From: Aldehydirespirator sp965220645
Lineage (GTDB): Bacteria; Actinomycetota; Acidimicrobiia; Acidimicrobiales; Aldehydirespiratoraceae
NCBI GenBank assembly: GCA_965220645.1
Contig: OZ244836.1
Coordinates: 3,481,665 to 3,545,664 of the forward strand
Length of the DNA: 64,000 nucleotides
Reading direction: 5' to 3'
Shown piece after piece: positions 1 to 7,456 of the stretch (the first letter of the stretch is position 1; each line of letters opens with the position of its first letter). The notes below the pieces were generated by a model. It saw only the letters and a list, made by a program, of their open reading frames with translations. It was not told where the DNA came from and ran no database searches. A program made the translations under genes and the position numbers.

Positions 1-63
1 CAGACCATCCCCCGACGCGGATCATGGGCTCTAGGGGCACGGCTGCACCGGATCGAACCGCGA

Positions 64-369
64 TCAGACCCGCCCCCGGTTGGAGTACTCGTCTTCGTCC
101 TCCGGGTAGCCGAGGTCCCAGTTCACGATGATCCGCTCGCGCTCGGCGTCACGATTGACCCGCTCGCGGTTGCGTCGGAACTGGGGGTCGTGGGGGGGTA
201 ACAGCAGCAGACGGGCGTGGACGCGGTCCCGAAAGGAGGTCATGAAGTCGACATCGCCGTAGACGGGGCGAATCTCCCAGTGGGGCGCGACCGGCCCAAG
301 ATAGGTGATCGTAGCCTGGCCAACCGGCGGCTCGTCCACCGCCTCGAGCTCTGCGCCCGCGAGCGTCAT
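64..369 (-). CDS. Hypothetical small acidic protein (101 aa)
   Basis: Unrecognised 101-residue protein. It has no signal peptide or membrane segment. The C-terminal half is rich in Arg, Glu and Asp and ends in an acidic stretch with DEDEY, which suggests a soluble cytosolic protein. It lies 27 bases downstream of tatA on the same strand, so the two are probably co-transcribed. Codon use matches its neighbours, with G or C in most third positions, which supports real coding. No family is claimed and no function is proposed. Confidence 0.55.
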   Translation of the reverse strand: MTLAGAELEAVDEPPVGQATITYLGPVAPHWEIRPVYGDVDFMTSFRDRVHARLLLLPPHDPQFRRNRERVNRDAERERIIVNWDLGYPEDEDEYSNRGRV

Positions 370-396
370 CGGATCCTCAGCCTCGCTGCGAGGCTC

Positions 397-627
397 TTAG
401 GAGGAGCCGTTCTTGCCCGAAGCGCCGCCGCCCGAGTTGTCGCTGCCGGTCGCCTGGTTGCCGCCTCCTGAGGCGTCGCCCTCTTTGGCGGGGTCCGACA
501 GACCGTCCTTGAACTCTTTCTGTGCCTGGCCCAACGAACGGGCGAGCTTGGGGAGCTTCGCACCGCCGAATACCAGAAGGACGAGCACGAGGATGATGAG
601 GAGCTCAGGTGCACCGAGGTTAGGCAT
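397..627 (-). CDS. tatA: Sec-independent translocase protein TatA/E
   Basis: TatA-type pore subunit of the twin-arginine translocase (76 aa). An N-terminal hydrophobic helix at residues 8-22 (LLIILVLVLLVFGG) is followed by the FGG hinge and an amphipathic helix containing KLPKLARSLGQAQKEFK, the family signature. A Gly, Ser and Asn-rich polar tail makes up the last 30 residues, as in actinobacterial TatA. The protein acts at the cytoplasmic membrane to export folded proteins. One candidate substrate is in this window: the RR-signal lipoprotein at 48726-49853. TatB and TatC are not in the window. Confidence 0.93.
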   Translation of the reverse strand: MPNLGAPELLIILVLVLLVFGGAKLPKLARSLGQAQKEFKDGLSDPAKEGDASGGGNQATGSDNSGGGASGKNGSS

Positions 628-696
628 CGCTATGCAGCATACCGCGCTTTGTCCACAGCCGCATCCGGGCTGTGGAACGAGCTGCCGGGGGTGTTG

Positions 697-972
697 TCAG
701 GCGCTGACGACGGCGCGGCGCTGGAGAGCGCGGGCCCGCCGGATGCGGCGACGCTCCCGCTCGCTCATGCCGCCCCAGATACCGAACTTCTCGCCGTTGT
801 TCAGCGCGAACTCCAGGCACGCCTCGCGCACCACGCAGCCCCGGCACACTTCCTTGGCCTCCCGCGTGGACGCGCCCCGCTCGGGGAAGAAGAGGTCGGG
901 ATGCACGCCCAAGCAGTTGGCCTCGCGCTGCCAGGACATGTCCTCGGCCGGAAAGATGCCGTGTAGCTCCAT
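697..972 (-). CDS. WhiB-family iron-sulfur transcription factor
   Basis: A 91-residue WhiB-like protein. Four cysteines expected to bind a [4Fe-4S] cluster are visible at C20, C43, C46 and C52 (CxxC at 43-46). The turn motif GIWGG follows at 64-68, then a basic DNA-binding tail (RERRRIRRAR). The start is supported by AGGAGG about 8 bases upstream of the ATG. WhiB proteins are essentially restricted to Actinobacteria and their phages, so this gene is the best phylum marker here. The length and tail fit the WhiB2 or WhiB1 type, but the subgroup is not assigned. Confidence 0.95.
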   Translation of the reverse strand: MELHGIFPAEDMSWQREANCLGVHPDLFFPERGASTREAKEVCRGCVVREACLEFALNNGEKFGIWGGMSERERRRIRRARALQRRAVVSA

Positions 973-1119
973 TGGGGATTCCTCCTGATGACCATCCAGG
1001 CCCCAGCGGTGGGCTCGGGCCCGGCCCGCCCGGTGCCATCGATGTAATTACACCACTGTTATATGACAAATGCAAACCCGGCCGCCAGAAATCTCCGGGA
1101 ATTGCATCAGAGGCGGGGC

Positions 1120-1206
1120 TCCCGCTCTAGTTCGCTGCGCTCACGGGCCGCTCAGGCCCTGAGTCCCGCTCTAGTTCGCTCCGCTCACGGGCCGCTCAGG
1201 CCCTGG
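1120..1206. repeat. Dispersed repeat family, two tandem copies
   Basis: Two 44-bp copies of an intergenic element with core TTCGCTGCGCTCACGGGC followed by CGCTCAGGCC. They lie just upstream of the VWA gene. Related copies occur at 5099-5149 (opposite strand), 11192-11240, and as a diverged array at 33296-33540. All copies are intergenic. Confidence 0.75.
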
Positions 1207-1220
1207 GATAGGGTCGGGGT

Positions 1221-3293
1221 ATGGCTTTGCGCAAGCGCTGGCGCCGTCGTCCGCGGGTGCAGCCCGAGCCGGCCCACTTCGCCTACTCGCGCTGGGACGG
1301 CACCCAGGCCGGCTTCGACCTCGACGCCGACCACATCTTCGACGAGCTCGCCGACGATCTGCTCTACCACGGCGACCTCGCCAGCGCCCTGCGCCGCCTG
1401 ATGGCCGAGGGCTTCCGCGACCGGGAGGGGCGCAGGCTCGAAGGGCTCCGCGAGATGCTCGAGCGCCTCAGGGAACGGCGCCGCGAGCTGCTGGAGCAGC
1501 ACGACCTCGGCGGCGTCTACGACGACATCGCCGAGGACCTGCGGGACGTGATCCGTACCGAACGCCGGGCCCTGGAAGACCTCGACGCGGCCGCAGCCCA
1601 AGCCCGGGCCGAAGGCGACGAGCGCCGGGCCGATCTCACCGCTGAGACCGCGGCCACCAAGAACGCCGAACTCGACATGATGCCTCCCGACCTCGCGGGC
1701 CAGTTCAAGGCCCTCGACAACTACGACTTCGAGAGCGACGAGGCCCGCCAGCAGTTCGCCGAGCTGGCCGAGCGCCTCCGCGAGCAGCTCATGCAGCAGT
1801 TCCTCGACCGGATGGCGGGTTCGGTCGACGACGCCTCCGGAAGCGGCCCGGCGTCGGAGGAGATGCAACGGCTCAAGGACATGCTGGCCGAGCTCAACGT
1901 CATGCTGGCCCAGCGAGCCCAGGGCGAAGAGCCCGACTTCGAGGGGTTCATGCAGCGCTACGGCGACTTCTTCGGTGAGAATCCCAAGACCCTCGACGAG
2001 TTGCTGGAGGTGATGGCCCGCCGCATGGCCGCAGCCCAGGCGATGCTCAACTCGATGACGCCAGGCCAGCGCGACCAGCTCCAGCAGCTGTCCGACCAGC
2101 TCCTGGCCGACATGGACCTCAACTGGCAGGTCAACGAGCTGGCCCGCCACCTGCGCGAGGAGTTTCCCGACTTCGGCTGGGATCGGCGTTACGACTTCGG
2201 CGGGGTCGATCCCCTCGACTTCAGCGAGGCCTCCGACATGCTGGCCGAGCTGGGGGACATCGACCAGCTCGAGAACCTGCTGCGGGCCTCGGCCAGCCCC
2301 GGTGCCCTCGCCGAGGCCGACACCGAGGCCGTCCGCAGGCTGCTGGGCGATGACGCGGCCACCAGTCTCGAGCGCATGGCCGAAGTGGCCCGCATGCTGG
2401 AGGAGGCCGGCCTGATCGAGAACCGCGAAGGGCGCTTCGACCTCACTCCCCGGGCCATCCGCAAGATCGGCCAGGGCGCCCTGCGGGACCTGTTCGCCCG
2501 GCTCGACGCGGACAAGCTCGGCCGCCACGCCATCAACCGCGCCGGCCTCGGCCACGAGCGGGAGCCCGACACCAAGGCCTACGAGTACGGCGACCCGTTC
2601 AACCTGCACATCGGTCGCACCATCCGCAACGCGGTCACCCGCACGGGCGGCGGTGTGCCCGTGCAGCTGCACCCCGACGACTTCGAGGTGGAGCGAACCG
2701 AGCAGCTGGTCCGCTCGGCCACCGTGCTAATGCTCGACCTGTCGCTCTCGATGCCGATGCGCAACAACTTCCTGCCGGCCAAGAAGGTGGCCATGGCGCT
2801 GCACTCGCTGATTTCCAGCCAGTACCCCCGCGACTACCTGGGGCTGGTGTCGTTCAGCGAGGTGGCCCGGGAGTTCCGGGCCGAGAAGCTGCCCGAAGTG
2901 TCGTGGGACTACGTCTACGGCACCAACATGCAGCACGGCTTCATGCTCGCCCGCCGCATGCTCAACCGCCAGACCGGCACGAAGCAGATCATCATGATCA
3001 CCGACGGCGAGCCCACTGCCCACATCACGCCGTCGGGGCGGCCCTTCTTCAGCTACCCACCCACCCGCGAGACGGTCGAGCTCACGCTGGCCGAGGTGGG
3101 ACGGTGCACCCGCGACGGCATCCGGATCAACACCTTCATGCTGGACGCCACGTCGTACCTGACGAACTTCGTCGAGCGAATCACCGAGATGAACGGCGGC
3201 CGGGCCTTCTTCACCACCAACGAGAACCTCGGCGACTACGTGCTGGTCGACTTCGTGGAGCACAAGCGCAGCCTGGTCCACGCCCGCCGCTGA
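1221..3293 (+). CDS. VWA-domain protein, Rv0959-like
   Basis: A 690-residue protein with a long charged helical N-terminal half, rich in Arg, Glu and Leu. A C-terminal von Willebrand A domain carries a MIDAS motif DLSLS (D506, S508, S510), a later conserved Thr/Asp region (MITDGEP) and a folded C-terminus. It is the usual partner of a MoxR/BchI-like AAA ATPase, as in mycobacterial Rv0959 with Rv0958. The likely partner here is at 7457-8926, on the opposite strand and 4 kb away. Such pairs are thought to act as chaperone or metal-insertion machines; older labels of magnesium chelatase are unsafe. The start follows the repeat array, with a GGGTCGGGGT tract upstream and no clear Shine-Dalgarno. 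Confidence 0.82.
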   Translation: MALRKRWRRRPRVQPEPAHFAYSRWDGTQAGFDLDADHIFDELADDLLYHGDLASALRRLMAEGFRDREGRRLEGLREMLERLRERRRELLEQHDLGGVYDDIAEDLRDVIRTERRALEDLDAAAAQARAEGDERRADLTAETAATKNAELDMMPPDLAGQFKALDNYDFESDEARQQFAELAERLREQLMQQFLDRMAGSVDDASGSGPASEEMQRLKDMLAELNVMLAQRAQGEEPDFEGFMQRYGDFFGENPKTLDELLEVMARRMAAAQAMLNSMTPGQRDQLQQLSDQLLADMDLNWQVNELARHLREEFPDFGWDRRYDFGGVDPLDFSEASDMLAELGDIDQLENLLRASASPGALAEADTEAVRRLLGDDAATSLERMAEVARMLEEAGLIENREGRFDLTPRAIRKIGQGALRDLFARLDADKLGRHAINRAGLGHEREPDTKAYEYGDPFNLHIGRTIRNAVTRTGGGVPVQLHPDDFEVERTEQLVRSATVLMLDLSLSMPMRNNFLPAKKVAMALHSLISSQYPRDYLGLVSFSEVAREFRAEKLPEVSWDYVYGTNMQHGFMLARRMLNRQTGTKQIIMITDGEPTAHITPSGRPFFSYPPTRETVELTLAEVGRCTRDGIRINTFMLDATSYLTNFVERITEMNGGRAFFTTNENLGDYVLVDFVEHKRSLVHARR

Positions 3294-3325
3294 GCGACCG
3301 GCCGGCCAGAAACCGAGCCGGCCGG

Positions 3326-5071
3326 CTAGGCCGGGGGCGGGGTTTGAGCCAGGGGCAGACCGGCTGCGGCCCAGCCCTCGACGCCGCCCTCCAGGTCGGC
3401 GGCCTGCGAGAAGCCCAGACGCTCCAGGGAGGCGGCCGCGAAGCTCGACGTGTAGCCCTCGTTGCACACCGTCACCACGGGCTGATCCAGCGACTGCACC
3501 GCGGGGTGGGAATGGCCTGAGGTGGGATCGCAGCGCCACTCCAGGACCAGCAGGGGGATGCTGATCGCGCCGGGGATCATGCCGGTGCGCTCACGGTCGT
3601 CGCGGTCCCGGATGTCGATCACCAGCGGCGGATCCTCCGGAGCGGACTCCAGACGGGCGGCGAGCTCCGCCGGGGTGAATCGCCGGAGTCCGCTGCGGGC
3701 CTCGGCAAGCAGATCATTGACGGTCGTGCGGCGTCGGTCGGTCTGGCCGATGGTGCCGCCTACCAGAGCCGCGCCCGCACCGGCCCGCTCGGCATCCTCG
3801 GCTCGGGCGGCGTCGGCCAAGCGGTACCAGTCTTCCTCCCCCACTGCGCTGCGGTGGCACTCGCCGTGCTGTTCCAGTTCCTGTCGCAGCTGCTCGGGCG
3901 CCCAGTTCTCGTCCAGCGCCCGGTTCATCAGGTCGGCCTGCGACGGCGGGGCCAGACCGTCCACCGGCTGGTCGCGGTCGAGATTGGTGGGGAAGGCGTA
4001 GCCCTCGGCGCAGGCGGCCACCACGTTGGTCGCCGCGGCCCGGTCGAGGCCGGAGGCCAGCCGGGACCGCAGCGACGGATACACGGCGTTGACCATGCGA
4101 GTGCGGTCCACGGCCTCGGTGGCCCGGCCGAACGCGGACGAGATCTGCAGCAGGTTGGCGATGCGGTGCACGCCGGTGGTGCGGTTGTGGCCCGCGGCGT
4201 GGAACATGGCCGGGCTGAAGAACACCGCGTCACCGCTGCGCAGCGCCAGCTGCACCCGATGCCGGGAGAAGTAGTCGATGAACTCGGGGCGGCGCCACGC
4301 CAGATAGCCCAGTTCGTACTTGTGGGAGTGGGGCAGGTACATGGTGGGGCCGGTCTCGGTGCCCATGTCGCAGTGGGCGATGGCGCCTTGCAGGGTCAGC
4401 AGCGGCGACAGCAGGTGGGCGTGGAGGGGGAACTGCTCGGCCTCGTCGTCGGTGAGGAAGCCCATGTGGTAGTCGCGGTGGGGGTGCTGGGCCTCCCCGC
4501 CGGGATTGACCACGTTCACTTGCTCGGTCAGCTGGTAGCGGGGGCCGAGCCAGGCCTCGCAAACCACCGCGACCGCGTCGGAGCGGTGGTAGTCGATGAA
4601 TACCTCGGGGTCGGCCACGGCCAGTTTCTCGAGCGCGTTCCACACCCGGTCGTTGGTGCCCGGTTTGGCGAAGTGGTCGCCGGCGAGCCCGCCGTGGGCG
4701 TGCTGGGCCGCGATGAGGTCCCGGAACACCGTCGATGCCCGATCCACGGCGGCGGGCGGCACGGCCCCTTCGAGCAGGACGATGCCGGGGCCGTCCACAA
4801 GGGCGCCGGCGAGTTCGGCTCTGAGCGCAGCCCGGTGCTCGGCGTCGCCGGTGGGGCCGTGGGCCAGCGGGCTGGCGTCGTAGGTGGGGACGCCCTGGGT
4901 GATCCTCACCGCCAGCGGGTAGTCGGCCGGATCGATGGGCTGTTCGACCAGCGCTGCGAACGCGTCAAGGTCGCAGTCGTGCCGCGACGGCGGGGCGGCG
5001 TTGTGGCCGGAACTCACCGTCTTGATGGTACGCCACGCCGCCCGGTTAGAGGCCGAGCGGACAGGCAGCAA
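3326..5071 (-). CDS. Phytanoyl-CoA dioxygenase-like domain fused to rhodanese domain
   Basis: The first 400 residues or so form a PhyH-type Fe(II)/2-oxoglutarate dioxygenase. The metal motif is visible as HRD in QHPHRDYHMGF, with a distal His in HAAGHNRTTGVHRIAN. The last 130 residues form a rhodanese domain with VIDIRD and an active-site Cys in VCNEGYTSS. The linker reads like the N-terminus of a free-standing rhodanese (TVNDLLAEARSGL), so the fusion looks genuine within one continuous frame. The first 18 residues may not be translated: a GTG at 5017 would give 563 aa. Dioxygenase substrate and sulfur donor are unknown. The gene is convergent with the VWA gene and divergent from the MaoC-type gene. 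Confidence 0.78.
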   Translation of the reverse strand: MLPVRSASNRAAWRTIKTVSSGHNAAPPSRHDCDLDAFAALVEQPIDPADYPLAVRITQGVPTYDASPLAHGPTGDAEHRAALRAELAGALVDGPGIVLLEGAVPPAAVDRASTVFRDLIAAQHAHGGLAGDHFAKPGTNDRVWNALEKLAVADPEVFIDYHRSDAVAVVCEAWLGPRYQLTEQVNVVNPGGEAQHPHRDYHMGFLTDDEAEQFPLHAHLLSPLLTLQGAIAHCDMGTETGPTMYLPHSHKYELGYLAWRRPEFIDYFSRHRVQLALRSGDAVFFSPAMFHAAGHNRTTGVHRIANLLQISSAFGRATEAVDRTRMVNAVYPSLRSRLASGLDRAAATNVVAACAEGYAFPTNLDRDQPVDGLAPPSQADLMNRALDENWAPEQLRQELEQHGECHRSAVGEEDWYRLADAARAEDAERAGAGAALVGGTIGQTDRRRTTVNDLLAEARSGLRRFTPAELAARLESAPEDPPLVIDIRDRDDRERTGMIPGAISIPLLVLEWRCDPTSGHSHPAVQSLDQPVVTVCNEGYTSSFAAASLERLGFSQAADLEGGVEGWAAAGLPLAQTPPPA

Positions 5072-5098
5072 TCCGTGATCATTCCGCCGCGACGCTCA

Positions 5099-5149
5099 GC
5101 GAGGCCGTGGCCCGAGCGGCCCGTGAGCGCAGCGAACGAGAGCGGGAAG
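5099..5149 (-). repeat. Dispersed repeat family copy
   Basis: Reverse-strand copy of the element at 1120-1206 with the same core (here GAGCGCAGCGAACGAGAGC). It sits between the divergent PhyH-rhodanese and MaoC-type genes. The similarity to the 11192-11240 copy continues into the flanks, which suggests a unit of about 90 bp. Confidence 0.7.
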
Positions 5150-5236
5150 GGCGACGCCGCAACGCGAGGCGGCATCACCTACCCGCACATCCGGTTAGCG
5201 TGGGCCGGCGACCACTGGACGATGCGTGGAGGTGTC

Positions 5237-6076
5237 ATGCCCATCAATCCCGATGCAGTGGGTGCCGTGGGAGAAGAGGCCGAGATCAGCTGGACCTCCA
5301 AGGACAGCCTGCTGTACGCCCTGGGCGTGGGGGCCGGTGCGTCCGATCCCACCGGCTTCGAGCTGGAGTTCACGACCGAGAACACCCGGGACGTGCCCCA
5401 GCGGGCCCTGCCCACTCAGGCGGTGGTCCTGGGGGCCGGCAACATGCCCGACTACGGCAGCGTCAACCTGGCCGCGCTGCTCCACGGCGATCAGCACATC
5501 GAGCTGCACCAGGAGCTGCCGGCGGCCGGAACGGCGGTGGCCCAAGCCCGGGTGGCCGCGATCTACGACAAGATCAAGGCCGCCCTGGTGGTGCTGGAGA
5601 CCAACGTCCGCAGCCGCGACGGCGAACCGATGTGGACCAGCCGGGCCGGGCTGTTCATCTCCGGGGAAGGGGGCTGGGGCGGCGACCGCGGGCCGTCCAG
5701 CACATGGCGGCAGCCCGACCGGGAGCCCGATCACGTGACCGGCTACGACACCCGCACCGACCAGGCCCTGCTCTACCGCCTCAACGGCGACCGCAACCCG
5801 CTCCACTCCGATCCGTCGTTCTCGGCCATGGCCGGATTCGAGACCCCGATCCTTCACGGCCTGTGCACCTTCGGGGTGACGGGCCGAGCCCTGCTGCACA
5901 CGCGGTGCGGCAGCGAACCGGCCCGGTTCTCCGCGATGGGTGGACGCTTCAAGGCGCCCGTCCTTCCCGGGCAGCGTCTCGATGTGCGCATGTGGGTCGA
6001 TGGCGACACCACGCTGTTCCAGACGTGTGTGGGCGACCGGGTGGTGTTCGACGCCGGCGTGTTCACGACTCGCTGA
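5237..6076 (+). CDS. MaoC-type 2-enoyl-CoA hydratase
   Basis: A 279-residue double hot-dog protein of the hydratase 2 / MaoC family, which hydrates trans-2-enoyl-CoA to (R)-3-hydroxyacyl-CoA. The hydratase 2 signature is complete in the C-terminal half: YRLNGDRNPLHSDPSFSAMAGF, with the catalytic Asp and His in GDxNPLH, followed by PILHGLCTFG. The start at 5237 is preferred because GGAGG lies 4 bases upstream; an in-frame ATG at 5222 has no ribosome site. The length fits the eukaryote-like two-domain type. It probably acts in fatty acid or sterol side-chain breakdown, but no other beta-oxidation gene is adjacent. Confidence 0.88.
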   Translation: MPINPDAVGAVGEEAEISWTSKDSLLYALGVGAGASDPTGFELEFTTENTRDVPQRALPTQAVVLGAGNMPDYGSVNLAALLHGDQHIELHQELPAAGTAVAQARVAAIYDKIKAALVVLETNVRSRDGEPMWTSRAGLFISGEGGWGGDRGPSSTWRQPDREPDHVTGYDTRTDQALLYRLNGDRNPLHSDPSFSAMAGFETPILHGLCTFGVTGRALLHTRCGSEPARFSAMGGRFKAPVLPGQRLDVRMWVDGDTTLFQTCVGDRVVFDAGVFTTR

Positions 6077-6080
6077 GCGA

Positions 6081-6146
6081 TCCGCACGAAATTGACGTAG
6101 TTGACGACATCAGAGGGCAACAACTACGTCAATTTGGTGATGCGGA
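6081..6146 (+). promoter_or_regulatory. Stem-loop overlapping the ribosome site of the GH1-like gene
   Basis: A perfect 15-bp inverted repeat, AAATTGACGTAGTTG at 6089-6103 and its complement at 6121-6135, encloses a 17-base loop. An outer stem pairs TCCGCA (6081-6086) with TGCGGA (6141-6146), and the latter overlaps the Shine-Dalgarno GGAGG of the gene starting at 6153. The arms are AT-richer than the surroundings. It could terminate the MaoC-type transcript, mask the next ribosome site, or bind a protein. No U-tract follows. Confidence 0.6.
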
Positions 6147-6152
6147 GGTGAC

Positions 6153-7367
6153 ATGACGGCCCCGAGCGGTGGGTTTCTGTGGGGCGCGGGAGCGTCGTCG
6201 GTGTCGGCCGAGGGAGTGGCGCCTGCGGCCGACTGGTCGGTGTGGGAGCGAGACGGGCGGGCGCCGCGCTCCGGTGACGGGGCCGGCTTCGCCCAAGACT
6301 TCCGCGACGACCTGGCCCAGCTGGGGAGGCTCGGGCTCAACAGCCTGCGACTGACCGTGGAATGGGCCCGGGTGGAACCGGTGGCCGGGCGGCCCGACAG
6401 CGACGCCCTCGACCGCTATATCGACATCGTCGACGCGGCCGTGGCCACCGGCCTGGGCGTCTGGATCACGCTGCACCACACGTCGCTGCCCGGCTGGTAC
6501 GTCGACGACGAGGGCGGCCACGCCGATGAGGTCGCCCGGAGGCGCTGGTGGGCCCGGCATACCGACCGCATGGCCGAGGCATTCGACGGGCGGGCCGCGG
6601 GCTGGTGCCCTATCGAGGACCCGATCGGTTGGGCCGTGCGGGGCTACGGGCTGGGGACCCGGCCTCCGGGGCACCGCAGCGCCGAGGCGACCGCGGAGGC
6701 GGCCGAGGGGGCGATGCTGGCGCTGCACGAGGCTTGCCGGTTGCTGGAGTCGGGGCCGCAGCCGGTGATGGCGGTGTTCAACGCGCCCACGCTGCGCGCC
6801 GCGCCGGTAGAGCGCGAGCACGCCCACGCGGCCGACGTCGAGACCCGCCGCTGGGACGAGCTGCTGTGGGGCACCTGGACGCGGGCGCTGCGAGAGGGCG
6901 CGGTGGAGGTTCCGGGCCGGGCACCAGTGCCTGCGCCGTACTTCGAGAAGGGGCCGGAGCTGGTAGGACTGAGCCACGACCATCCGGTGGGCGTGACCGA
7001 GGCGGGCCGCCTGGTCAGCTGGCCTGCGTCGGCAAGGCAGTCAAACGCGGGCTTCGCTCCGGAGCCGGCCGAGCTGGGCGAGGCGGTCTACCGGGCTATG
7101 GACGCGGTGCCGGGGCGGGGCGTGGTGGTAGCGGCCCACGGCGTGGCCACCGATGACGACGACTGGCGGGACACGCTGCTGGATGCGTCCATGGCGGTGG
7201 TGGCCGACGCCCGGGCCGCGGGCCTGCAGGGCTACTTCCACGACAGCGCGGTGGACGGCTACGAGTGGGCCCTGGGATTCGGCGCGCCTCGGGGCCTCAT
7301 CGACCGCGATCGGGCGGTCAAACCCTCAGCCCAGCGCCTGGCCGCCGCCACCGGTGGGGGCGCCTAG
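6153..7367 (+). CDS. Glycoside hydrolase family 1-like protein, catalytic residues not conserved
   Basis: A 404-residue protein with the GH1 TIM-barrel pattern: N-terminal FLWGAGASSVSAEG, then LRLTVEWARVEP, LHHTSLPGW and C-terminal VDGYEWALGFGAPRGLIDRD (matching the GH1 DNFEWxxGYxxRFGL region). The acid/base motif NEP reads IEDP (E155-D156). The nucleophile motif TENG reads AAHG (A327-G330), so the nucleophile Glu is replaced by Ala. Hydrolytic activity by the retaining mechanism is therefore unlikely; a binding or scaffold role is possible. It is shorter than typical beta-glucosidases (about 450 aa). The start has GGAGGTGAC immediately before the ATG. Confidence 0.72.
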   Translation: MTAPSGGFLWGAGASSVSAEGVAPAADWSVWERDGRAPRSGDGAGFAQDFRDDLAQLGRLGLNSLRLTVEWARVEPVAGRPDSDALDRYIDIVDAAVATGLGVWITLHHTSLPGWYVDDEGGHADEVARRRWWARHTDRMAEAFDGRAAGWCPIEDPIGWAVRGYGLGTRPPGHRSAEATAEAAEGAMLALHEACRLLESGPQPVMAVFNAPTLRAAPVEREHAHAADVETRRWDELLWGTWTRALREGAVEVPGRAPVPAPYFEKGPELVGLSHDHPVGVTEAGRLVSWPASARQSNAGFAPEPAELGEAVYRAMDAVPGRGVVVAAHGVATDDDDWRDTLLDASMAVVADARAAGLQGYFHDSAVDGYEWALGFGAPRGLIDRDRAVKPSAQRLAAATGGGA

Positions 7368-7371
7368 CGGT

Positions 7372-7420
7372 GAAATTCTTGCGGGCAAGGGCCTCACAGG
7401 ACCTCAACTACAAGAATTTC
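7372..7420. repeat. Hairpin element GAAATTCTTG...CAAGAATTTC
   Basis: A perfect 10-bp inverted repeat (7372-7381 and 7411-7420) lies between the convergent GH1-like and MoxR-type genes, so it could act as a bidirectional terminator. The right arm and the following CGGGGA, plus part of the loop, match the element at 27893-27954. This marks a dispersed hairpin family. Confidence 0.6.
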
Positions 7421-7456
7421 GGGGAGAGCAGGAGGGAGCGGCAGGCTAGCGGCGGG

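Noticed and set aside
1185..2672. A 495-codon minus-strand ORF opposite the VWA gene
   Set aside because: It is a shadow of the VWA coding strand: Val/Leu/Gly/His-rich with no domain.
3854..6076. A 740-codon plus-strand ORF
   Set aside because: Its first two thirds are antisense to the PhyH-rhodanese gene. Only the last 280 codons match a family (MaoC), with their own ribosome site at 5237.
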